Assembly: GCA_030590265.1 (NCBI GenBank)
Contig: JAUUYW010000074.1
Location: 1-11,235 of the forward strand
Length of the DNA stretch: 11,235 bases
DNA from: Candidatus Krumholzibacteriia bacterium
GTDB taxonomy: Bacteria > Krumholzibacteriota > Krumholzibacteriia > LZORAL124-64-63
Direction of reading: 5' to 3'
In this document: one piece after another, positions 5,696-11,235 of the stretch
Position numbering within the stretch: position 1 is the stretch's first letter
Layout of the letters: each line of letters opens with the position of its first letter
Made by a program: the position numbers and the translations under genes
Notes under the pieces: generated by a model
Seen by the model: only the letters and a program-made list of their open reading frames with translations
What the model was told of the DNA's origin: nothing
The model's database searches: none

Positions 5696-6514
5696 TCAGT
5701 TTCCCTGTTTGGTATCCGCAGCCGACAAATCGGCGGCGGCCGTCACTATGATATCAGGCCAATGGTTTTGTTCCATGCGGCCAAGAATTTCGTGGTCCGT
5801 GTATTTTCCCGAAAGCGTGAAAACGGTAGTCATGCCCAGCTCTTTGGCCTTCACCAGATCGGCCACCGGATCATCCGAAATAAATAGGGCTTCATCGGGC
5901 CTCACGCCAACCCTTTTAAGAGCCTCATTATAGATTCTCTCCTCAGGCTTCCCCATTGTCACCACTTTTCCGTCTCCGATTACCAATTCAAGAGCAGCTG
6001 CCCAGGCGCCGGGACCAAGCCGACGGTTGCTTTCGGCATCCAGAAAAAAGCTGTTTCGATGCAGGCAGACCAAGTCGGCGCCAAAGTCCTGCAAAGCTGG
6101 CAGGGCGGCATCCAAATCAGAAATGGATAGTTCTGAATTGGCACCCAGGACTACGGCATCGCAGGGTCCCGAAGCCACCAGTTCAAACCCTGCGTCTTGC
6201 CAGAATCCAGCCATGCCGGGCGCTCCCAGCCACAATATGGTACGACGACCACGTTCTTTCAGCCAGCGAACACCCAGTTGCAAGGCTCCCACCAGGCCAT
6301 CTTCCGTCACTGGAAAACCCAGGCTGGCGAGACGATCGAGCAAATCTTCAGGGCGATGTGTGGTGTTGTTGCTGACCAGGCAATAGGGTACACCACTGTG
6401 TTGAATATCCTGCATCCAGGCCACCGAACCGGCCACCGGCTGATAACTTTTATCCTTCACCAGCACACCTTCAATATCGATGAGCCAGGCTCCCGGAGTT
6501 TTGAATTTTTTCAT
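5696..6514 (-). CDS. HAD-IIA (HDHD2/NagD-like) phosphatase
   Basis: The 272-residue product has the full set of HAD motifs. Motif I is 'LIDIEGVLV' (11-19), with nucleophile D13 and Glu15 where most family members have a second Asp. Motif II is 'LVSNNTTHRPEDL' (46-58). A C2-type cap spans about 75-170 with 'VVLGANSELSISDLDAAL'. Motif III is K189 in 'MGKPEERIYNEAL', and motif IV is 'FISDDPVADLVKAKELGM' (211-228), with D214 and D215 for magnesium. These belong to subfamily IIA with NagD, HDHD2 and LHPP. The family hydrolyses small phosphate esters; the substrate here is unknown. DxE instead of DxD removes the usual acid/base Asp, as in HDHD2 and LHPP (DxS), so activity may be low or specialised. 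ATG at 6514 overlaps the stop of the upstream glycosyltransferase by ATGA, indicating translational coupling, and the hydrolase gene starts 9 bp after its stop. Cytoplasmic; length is typical. Confidence 0.9.
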   Translation of the reverse strand: MKKFKTPGAWLIDIEGVLVKDKSYQPVAGSVAWMQDIQHSGVPYCLVSNNTTHRPEDLLDRLASLGFPVTEDGLVGALQLGVRWLKERGRRTILWLGAPGMAGFWQDAGFELVASGPCDAVVLGANSELSISDLDAALPALQDFGADLVCLHRNSFFLDAESNRRLGPGAWAAALELVIGDGKVVTMGKPEERIYNEALKRVGVRPDEALFISDDPVADLVKAKELGMTTVFTLSGKYTDHEILGRMEQNHWPDIIVTAAADLSAADTKQGN

Positions 6515-7677
6515 TGTTGACCCTCGCAGGAAGCACCGGCAACCACCCGATCCACCAAATCGTCAAAAGGATGCTTCAACCGTTCCCAGCAATATTGATC
6601 AACATCCCGGTCCAGGGAACAGACGTGACCACAGGAATTACCGGTCATCAAATCACTCAAAAGCTCCACCAATTCGTCTTCCGTATCATAAAAATGACGC
6701 CCCTTGCAGCTTGTGCCGTACATGGTCGGATAAACCTGCTCCCGAGGCAGCACCGGATAACACCCGGCCTGAACCGCCTCGGCCACTGAGATGCCAAAAT
6801 ACTCCTGATTGGCACAACTGACCACAATGTCGGCCCGTTCCAGGAGTTGATCGTACTGCTGCCGGCTGGGCAAATAGCCAAAAGCAACACAGCGATCACC
6901 CAACTGATCAGCCAAAGGCTGGAATACTTCTTCGTGGGATTTGGACTCACCCAACAGGGCCACATCGAAATCGAGGCCAGCTTGCATCAGCCGCAGCACG
7001 GCCCGGCTGAACATTCCGGGCCGCTTGTCGAACTCCCACCGATGATTCCAAATCACCAAGGGACGCCTCCCACGCGGCCAGGCCGGTCCGATATCCGGAT
7101 CACAAGCACCCCCTCTGTATTGAGGAAAATGGTCGGCTGCAAGAGGCTCCCGTTCCAAACCCACCCCCAAAACTTCGCTGTTGGCAGCCAGACGGGCAGG
7201 CACTCGGCGAGGAACACCTTCGGGCATCTTCCCCAGATAGGTGGAAAGATTGTCCAGGAACAGCTGACGATGAAATTCGCTGTTGAAAACCACCCGGTCG
7301 GCAGCCAGGCAGCTGATGATGTTGGTGAACCCGAAGTGGAAATCGAATTCTTCATCCGGAGAAAGAGGATATGTCATTTGGTTTTCATGCATATACAGGA
7401 GGATGGGCACCCTGTCCAAAGGTGGCTTCAACATCCCTCGCAGATCAGCAACATTCAAGAAACCAGTAGCAAAAATCAAATCAACCGGTTCAGCTGTCTG
7501 CTCATTGAGCAAGTCGGCAAACCAAACCGCCGCCCCGCGCATGCGCCATTTCCAGAAGCGGGCAGGCAGAGTGAAGGATTTGAACTGGTGCCGGGAACGC
7601 TCGATCCAACCTTCACGGAAGGCCCGATGACTGCCCCCATCATAGGGTTCAATGAACAATATTTGCTTTATCTTCAA
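6511..7677 (-). CDS. tRNA-queuosine alpha-mannosyltransferase-like glycosyltransferase (QTMAN/GTDC1, DUF3524)
   Basis: Start TTG at 7677 gives MKIKQILFIEPYDGG..., with AAGGGG nine bases upstream; a TTG at 7686 would directly abut that site. The 388-residue protein closely follows vertebrate GTDC1/QTMAN. An N-terminal DUF3524 domain shows 'EPYDGGSHRAF' (10-20), 'LPARFWKWRMR' (37-47), 'YMHENQMTYP' (95-104) and 'RVVFNSEFHR' (128-137). A C-terminal GT-B half follows with 'IWNHRWEFDKRP' (209-220), 'ALLGES' and 'GYLPSRQQY...ANQEYFGISVAEAVQAGCYP' (267-308). Vertebrate QTMAN transfers mannose from GDP-mannose to queuosine-34 of tRNA-Asp. That the bacterial protein does the same is inferred from family, not shown here. 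It is soluble, with no signal peptide or TM segment. It leads a three-gene operon with a HAD phosphatase (ATGA overlap) and an alpha/beta-hydrolase. No queuosine biosynthesis gene lies in the window. It could instead glycosylate another substrate. Confidence 0.88.
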   Translation of the reverse strand: MKIKQILFIEPYDGGSHRAFREGWIERSRHQFKSFTLPARFWKWRMRGAAVWFADLLNEQTAEPVDLIFATGFLNVADLRGMLKPPLDRVPILLYMHENQMTYPLSPDEEFDFHFGFTNIISCLAADRVVFNSEFHRQLFLDNLSTYLGKMPEGVPRRVPARLAANSEVLGVGLEREPLAADHFPQYRGGACDPDIGPAWPRGRRPLVIWNHRWEFDKRPGMFSRAVLRLMQAGLDFDVALLGESKSHEEVFQPLADQLGDRCVAFGYLPSRQQYDQLLERADIVVSCANQEYFGISVAEAVQAGCYPVLPREQVYPTMYGTSCKGRHFYDTEDELVELLSDLMTGNSCGHVCSLDRDVDQYCWERLKHPFDDLVDRVVAGASCEGQQ

Positions 7678-7704
7678 CTCTTGCAACCCCTTAAAAAATC
7701 CATG

Positions 7705-7735
7705 AAGAATGGTTATTCTTAACAGATTCTGTCAA
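7705..7735 (-). promoter_or_regulatory. Possible promoter/operator of the QTMAN operon
   Basis: On the minus strand a perfect TTGACA (7735-7730) lies ahead of the operon, but no good -10 box is found at 15-19 bases. In the expected -10 area sits a perfect dyad AAGAAT-GGTT-ATTCTT (7705-7720), and an ACAGA-T-TCTGT dyad (7722-7732) overlaps the -35. This could be a regulated promoter or an RNA hairpin. The region also lies between divergently read genes. Confidence 0.35.
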
Positions 7736-7748
7736 AAAACCAACCATA

Positions 7749-7777
7749 TTGAAGGAAACTCCAATTTCCTTTATAAT
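7749..7777 (+). promoter_or_regulatory. Sigma-70-type promoter of the subtilase gene
   Basis: TTGAAG (7749-7754) and a perfect TATAAT (7772-7777) are separated by exactly 17 bases. Transcription would start near 7784, giving an mRNA leader of about 130 bases before the ATG at 7914. Confidence 0.7.
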
Positions 7778-7817
7778 TCATTTTGAAACAAGAGCTAACT
7801 GTATTTCCCCAGATTGA

Positions 7818-7875
7818 CCGGAATCGTTCGGATCTATTCGGAACGTTTTGGTATCGCCCTGTCCCGGAATCGCTC
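7818..7875. repeat. Direct-repeat pair in the subtilase leader
   Basis: CCGGAATCGTTC (7818-7829) and CCGGAATCGCTC (7864-7875) match at 11 of 12 bases, with starts 46 bases apart, inside the 5' leader. A short CGTTC/GAACG inverted pair (7825-7829, 7841-7845) overlaps the first. The role is unknown; chance is possible. Confidence 0.35.
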
Positions 7876-7913
7876 CATCCCGGGCTCGCGTTCATCCCTT
7901 GAGAGGATAACTC

Positions 7914-8960
7914 ATGAAGAAGTTTGCCTTTATCGCCCTGTTGGCTGCGATGCTTTGTGCTTGCATTGCCAGCGCCCAACCCTACGAAAACTCCTCGGTG
8001 GTGGGCCAGGTCCAGGATCGGGTTGTTATTACGGTCAAATCCGGGACCAATATGGCTCTCGACAAGGCCGATGGCTCCGTCCGGGTTGGCGTGCCCAGCC
8101 TCGACGCCCTGAGTGAACGCTTTTCCGTCAACAGGATGGAGCAATTGTACAAAGGTATGACCAATAATCTTAAATCCAAGGCCGATGCCGATGTGCTGGA
8201 CCGCACCTGGGCCGTGGACTTTCCCGAAGCCATGGGATTGAAAGCTGTGCAGGCCGCTTACGCCGCCCTTCCGGAAGTGGAAGAAGTGCGGCTTGTGGAT
8301 ATCTGTAAAATTTATGATGCCTATCTGCCCAACGATATTTCCCAGAGCCAGTACTATCTGCGCAACATGAGCGTTGGCGGACCTGATATTCACGCCGTTG
8401 GCGCCTGGAACCAGGCCCTTGGCGATTCCAGCGTCATCGTGGCCGTCATTGATTCGGGTGTCGACTGGCACCCGATTCCAGCGTCATCGTGGCCGTCATT
8501 GATTCGGGTGTCGACTGGCACCATCCCGATCTCGGTGGCTCCCACGCCGATAAAGTCAACGGCGCCATCTGGACCAACTGGGTTGAATATTATGGAACCG
8601 AGGGTATCGACGATGACGGTAATGGAAAAATCGATGATTACCGCGGCTGGGATTTTGTGGACTTGCCCCCCAGCGCAGGATGGCCTGATGAAGATGTTGA
8701 AGACCAGGACAACGATCCCATGGATTACGAAAGCCACGGCACCAGCTGCTCCGGTTGTGTGGCCGCCATCACCAACAATGGCATCGGCATCGCCGGAACC
8801 GCCCATGGTTGCAAGATTATGGCCCTGCGAGTGGGCTGGTTGCCCAACGGTGAAACCGGTGGTGTTGTTCGCATGGACTTTGCCTCCCAGGGGATTCTTT
8901 ATGCCACCAACAACGGTGCCAAGATCATCAACGCCAGCTGGGGTTCCAGCAGCTTTCTGA
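7914..8960 (+). CDS. 5' fragment: signal peptide, propeptide and Asp box, then out-of-frame tail
   Basis: Residues 1-21 (MKKFAFIALLAAMLCACIASA) form a Sec signal peptide with a likely signal peptidase I site near ASA/Q. Residues about 23-165 look like the propeptide of an extracellular subtilase. 'VIVAVIDSGVDW' (174-185) holds the catalytic Asp at 180. From residue 187 on the reading is in the wrong frame because of the 50-bp duplication; the remaining 160 or so residues have the unnatural Pro/Thr/Ser/Trp-rich look of a shifted frame. As it stands this ORF would give an exported but inactive product. Confidence 0.75.
   Translation: MKKFAFIALLAAMLCACIASAQPYENSSVVGQVQDRVVITVKSGTNMALDKADGSVRVGVPSLDALSERFSVNRMEQLYKGMTNNLKSKADADVLDRTWAVDFPEAMGLKAVQAAYAALPEVEEVRLVDICKIYDAYLPNDISQSQYYLRNMSVGGPDIHAVGAWNQALGDSSVIVAVIDSGVDWHPIPASSWPSLIRVSTGTIPISVAPTPIKSTAPSGPTGLNIMEPRVSTMTVMEKSMITAAGILWTCPPAQDGLMKMLKTRTTIPWITKATAPAAPVVWPPSPTMASASPEPPMVARLWPCEWAGCPTVKPVVLFAWTLPPRGFFMPPTTVPRSSTPAGVPAAF
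8423..8522. repeat. Exact 2 x 50-bp tandem duplication
   Basis: Positions 8423-8472 and 8473-8522 are identical; identity ends on both sides (g8422 against c8472, c8473 against a8523). The unit covers the codons for the catalytic Asp box of the subtilase. Fifty is not a multiple of three, so it frameshifts the gene. Confidence 0.97.
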
Positions 8961-11122
8961 GCATGGCCGTAACCTCAGCTCAAAACGCAGGCTTGCTTAT
9001 TGTCACTGCTGCCGGAAACGATAACGATACCGTTGCTTCCTACCTGAGCACCCGCCAGGGCGTCATTTCCGTGGCCGCCACCAACTCCAACGATCTCAAA
9101 TCCTCATTCTCCAGCTACGGTTGGTGGGTGGAAGTTTCTGCTCCTGGCGTAGGCATATACACCACCGCCTACAACCGCTTCGATCAGAGCCACACCTATG
9201 CTTCGGTGAATGGTACCAGTTTCTCTTCACCCATTACCTGTGGCGCTGCAGCCCTGTTGTGGTCTGCAAACCCCGGCATGACCTACCAGCAGATCACCCA
9301 GCTTTTGCTCACCAGTGCCGACAACATTGACCACTTGAACCCGGCCTACGAGGGCCTTCTCGGTTCAGGTCGGGTCAACATGTTGAGAGCCCTTGGAGAC
9401 AATGAGCACCGTTATCCTGCTGAATTCCCTACCATGTTCGACGCCATGAATTCCGCTGCCGATGGTGATGTCATCGCTGTTGAGGGTGGCATTTCCATCA
9501 CTGGTCCCCTGACCGTGGTGGGCAAAGAATATGAAATTCTGGGTGGCTACAGCTCCGACTACACCAGCCGTGACCCCATTGGCAATCCAACTATTATTCA
9601 GGGAACGCTCGCCAACGCAGTGCTCAAATTCACCGGAACGGTTGAAAATACCACCGTGGTCGATGGATTCCGGGTCCAGGGTGGTGGAGGATTGGATTTC
9701 TCAGGCATCCCCTATAGCGGACGATACGGTGGTGGCGTTCAAATGCAAAACGCTTCACCCACACTTCGCAACATTGATGTGACCGATAACTCGGTTGGTT
9801 CCGATTCCCAGTTGGGACTCGGCGGTGGCATCATGTTGAATTCTTCCCACGCCGTGCTGGAAAACGTGCATGTGTACGGGAACACCGGTATTTATGGTGC
9901 TGGAATTTTCATCAACAACAGCACTCCCACCCTGATTGATTGCGTGATTGAGGACAATACGATCCTGACCAACAACCTGTCCAACGCCCCACTCGGTGGT
10001 GGTGTGCATATAGTGAATTCCACTGTAAGCATGACCAATTGCACCGTCACCGGCCATACCGATTGCGAAAGTGGCGGCGGAATTTATTCCAGTGACGACT
10101 GCGTCCTGACCATGGTCGATGGTGCTGTGAACAACAATGACGCTATTATCAGCGGTGGTGGCTTATACCAAGCTGGCGGTGTTTTGAACCTGACCGGAAC
10201 CCAGATCTCGGGCAATGGCGAATTGCCAGCCAGCACCTTCATGAATGGTGGCGGTATTTTCGCCACCGGGGCCATTGTGAACCTGGACAGTGTGACAGTG
10301 GCCGATAATAGTTCCCACGCCGGAGGTGGAGCCGTCTTCAGCGCCTGCAACCAGGCTGACGTGAGCCATTCGGTCTTTTCCGGTAACTCCGGTCAGTTCT
10401 TTGGTGGGGCCATCTACTACCAGAACACCACTGCCGGATCAGTTTCCAGCAATACCATTGCCGAGAATGACGCCACCTCCAGTGGTGGTGCAGGCTTGTA
10501 TGTCCAAGGAAATATGCCGGATATCAGCAACAACATCATTGCCTTCAACACCGGTGGAGCAGGCTTTGCCAATGGCGTTGCTGCTTCTGGAGAACCTACG
10601 GTTTTCAGTTGCAACGACGTGTTCGGCAACGCCGCTGCCGACTATTCCGGCATGGTCGATCCCACCGGAACCAACGGCAACATCATGGAGGACCCCTTGT
10701 TCTGCGACCTGGCCCAAGGCAATTACAATGTCACTGCCGCTTCACCCTGTGACGAGGACAACAGTGGTAGTTGCGGTCTCATTGGTGCTCTTGGTGCCGG
10801 CTGCGGCCTTGCCCCAGTGCCTGATCCGGACAGTGGCACACCCATTGCCTTCAAGGTTTCCCAGAACTTCCCCAACCCCTTCAACCCTTCGACCACCATC
10901 CGATTTGCCCTGCCCGCCAGCGCCCATACCCGGGTTGTCATTTATGACCTGGCCGGCCACAAGGTCAAGACCCTGGTGGACGACGTGATGGCCGCTCAGG
11001 TTCACGATGTGGTGTGGACTGGTCGGGATGACGCCGGGCGCAGTGTTTCGGCAGGTGTGTACTTCTATCGGGTTAGCTCTGGCGAGCACTTCTCGGTGGG
11101 GCGCATGGCTTTGATCAAATGA
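8489..11122 (+). CDS. 3' fragment: subtilase catalytic domain, parallel beta-helix, FlgD-like/T9SS sorting domain
   Basis: This 877-residue frame can open at GTG 8489 in the second duplicated copy, but it has no obvious ribosome site and lacks the signal peptide. Catalytic triad: D5 (VIDSGVDWHHPDL), H83 (YESHGTSCSG, codon at 8735) and S244 (VNGTSFSSP, codon at 9218), with oxyanion Asn177 in AAGN. The insert 'DDDGNGKIDDYRGWDFVD' is typical of large secreted subtilases. From about 305 to 780 come Gly/Asn-rich right-handed beta-helix repeats ('GGGVQMQNASPTLRNIDV', 'GGGIMLNSSHAVLENV', 'GAGIFINNSTPTLIDC'), as in adhesins and polysaccharide-active proteins. Residues about 790-877 ('SQNFPNPFNPSTTIRFALP' ... 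'GVYFYRV' ... 'GRMALIK') are the FlgD-like/type IX sorting domain, which in known systems directs outer-membrane passage and surface attachment. Confidence 0.9.
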   Translation: MAVIDSGVDWHHPDLGGSHADKVNGAIWTNWVEYYGTEGIDDDGNGKIDDYRGWDFVDLPPSAGWPDEDVEDQDNDPMDYESHGTSCSGCVAAITNNGIGIAGTAHGCKIMALRVGWLPNGETGGVVRMDFASQGILYATNNGAKIINASWGSSSFLSMAVTSAQNAGLLIVTAAGNDNDTVASYLSTRQGVISVAATNSNDLKSSFSSYGWWVEVSAPGVGIYTTAYNRFDQSHTYASVNGTSFSSPITCGAAALLWSANPGMTYQQITQLLLTSADNIDHLNPAYEGLLGSGRVNMLRALGDNEHRYPAEFPTMFDAMNSAADGDVIAVEGGISITGPLTVVGKEYEILGGYSSDYTSRDPIGNPTIIQGTLANAVLKFTGTVENTTVVDGFRVQGGGGLDFSGIPYSGRYGGGVQMQNASPTLRNIDVTDNSVGSDSQLGLGGGIMLNSSHAVLENVHVYGNTGIYGAGIFINNSTPTLIDCVIEDNTILTNNLSNAPLGGGVHIVNSTVSMTNCTVTGHTDCESGGGIYSSDDCVLTMVDGAVNNNDAIISGGGLYQAGGVLNLTGTQISGNGELPASTFMNGGGIFATGAIVNLDSVTVADNSSHAGGGAVFSACNQADVSHSVFSGNSGQFFGGAIYYQNTTAGSVSSNTIAENDATSSGGAGLYVQGNMPDISNNIIAFNTGGAGFANGVAASGEPTVFSCNDVFGNAAADYSGMVDPTGTNGNIMEDPLFCDLAQGNYNVTAASPCDEDNSGSCGLIGALGAGCGLAPVPDPDSGTPIAFKVSQNFPNPFNPSTTIRFALPASAHTRVVIYDLAGHKVKTLVDDVMAAQVHDVVWTGRDDAGRSVSAGVYFYRVSSGEHFSVGRMALIK

Positions 11123-11146
11123 CCAACTAACATTTCCTTTGCAACA

Positions 11147-11180
11147 GCCCCGAGCTTTTCTGCTCGGGGCCATTTTTTTT
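11147..11180 (+). terminator. Rho-independent terminator of the subtilase gene
   Basis: A perfect 9-bp GC-rich stem (GCCCCGAGC / GCTCGGGGC) with a TTTTCT loop is followed by CA and eight T residues. It starts 25 bases after the TGA at 11120-11122. The last 55 bases (11181-11235) contain only a short TCACG-AAGC-CGTGA dyad (11197-11210). Confidence 0.93.
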
Positions 11181-11235
11181 CACCTTTTTGCCAAATCTCA
11201 CGAAGCCGTGAAGAAATAGGAAAGCAGTTAGTGTA

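Larger units (their letters stand above)
7914..11122 (+). pseudogene. Secreted S8 subtilase gene interrupted by a 50-bp tandem duplication
   Basis: Read as one gene this locus would encode a 1052-residue exported subtilisin-like serine protease. An exact 50-bp tandem duplication at 8423-8522 shifts the frame, so the reading splits into a 5' ORF (7914-8960) and a 3' ORF (8489-11122). The total span minus 50 is 3159 bases, exactly 1053 codons, and the protein is continuous across the joint when one copy is dropped (...VIVAVIDSGVDWHHPDLGG). No other frame break is seen and all catalytic residues survive. That fits either a very recent mutation, a reversible slippage switch, or an assembly/read error. 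ATG at 7914 has GAGAGGAT seven bases upstream. The unit is bounded by its own promoter and a strong terminator, so it is monocistronic. Confidence 0.8.

Noticed and set aside
6847..7722. 291-codon plus-strand frame opposite the QTMAN gene
   Set aside because: The minus strand matches a known family along its whole length; this frame has no domain and no good start site.
7914..7980. Lipoprotein signal (L-C-A-C) in the subtilase leader
   Set aside because: The residues before Cys do not fit a standard lipobox, and a conventional ASA/Q signal peptidase I site follows.
7719..8471. 250-codon open frame on the minus strand antisense to the subtilase 5' end
   Set aside because: Lies opposite a gene with promoter, ribosome site and signal peptide; composition is Gly/His-rich with no recognisable domain. 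It is a shadow of the coding frame.

Overview
The window holds eight protein-coding loci, no RNA genes, no CRISPR array and no insertion sequence. It suggests a free-living, Gram-negative-type member of the FCB superphylum (Krumholzibacteria, Eisenbacteria or a relative). The main evidence is the large secreted protein at the right end. It has a signal peptide, an S8 subtilase domain, a parallel beta-helix and a C-terminal module of the 'QNFPNPFNPSTTI...GVYFYRV' type, which is the FlgD-like / type IX secretion sorting domain common in that group. This placement is an inference from domain style only.

Left block (1-3575, all minus strand, read right to left): a two-TM coiled-coil protein whose cytoplasmic part resembles the hairpin tip of methyl-accepting chemotaxis proteins; a Trp-rich 202-residue protein of unknown function; a 72-residue excisionase-type helix-turn-helix protein; and a STAS-domain protein running off the left edge. 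Several look like signalling parts that have lost canonical residues (STAS phospho-serine, MCP sensor domain). They may form a degenerate or re-purposed signalling module, but its partners would lie outside the window.

Middle (3576-4518): a 310-bp divergent intergenic region carries a strong candidate sigma-54 promoter (GG-N10-GC) just upstream of an unrecognised 210-residue protein. This plus-strand gene overlaps the next operon tail-to-tail by 29 bp.

Operon 7677->4490 (minus): a homologue of the tRNA-queuosine mannosyltransferase family (QTMAN/GTDC1, DUF3524), a HAD-IIA (HDHD2/NagD-like) phosphatase overlapping it by ATGA, and an alpha/beta-hydrolase-fold protein. The last has a long Ser/Gly/basic tetrapeptide-repeat N-terminus, and its nucleophile serine is replaced by glycine. 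Tight spacing argues for cotranscription.

Right block (7678-11235, plus): a good sigma-70 promoter, then the subtilase gene, then a strong intrinsic terminator. An exact 50-bp tandem duplication covering the catalytic Asp codon splits the subtilase into two overlapping ORFs. Removing one copy restores a 1052-residue protein. Whether the duplication is real (pseudogene or slipped-strand switch) or an assembly error cannot be decided from the sequence alone.
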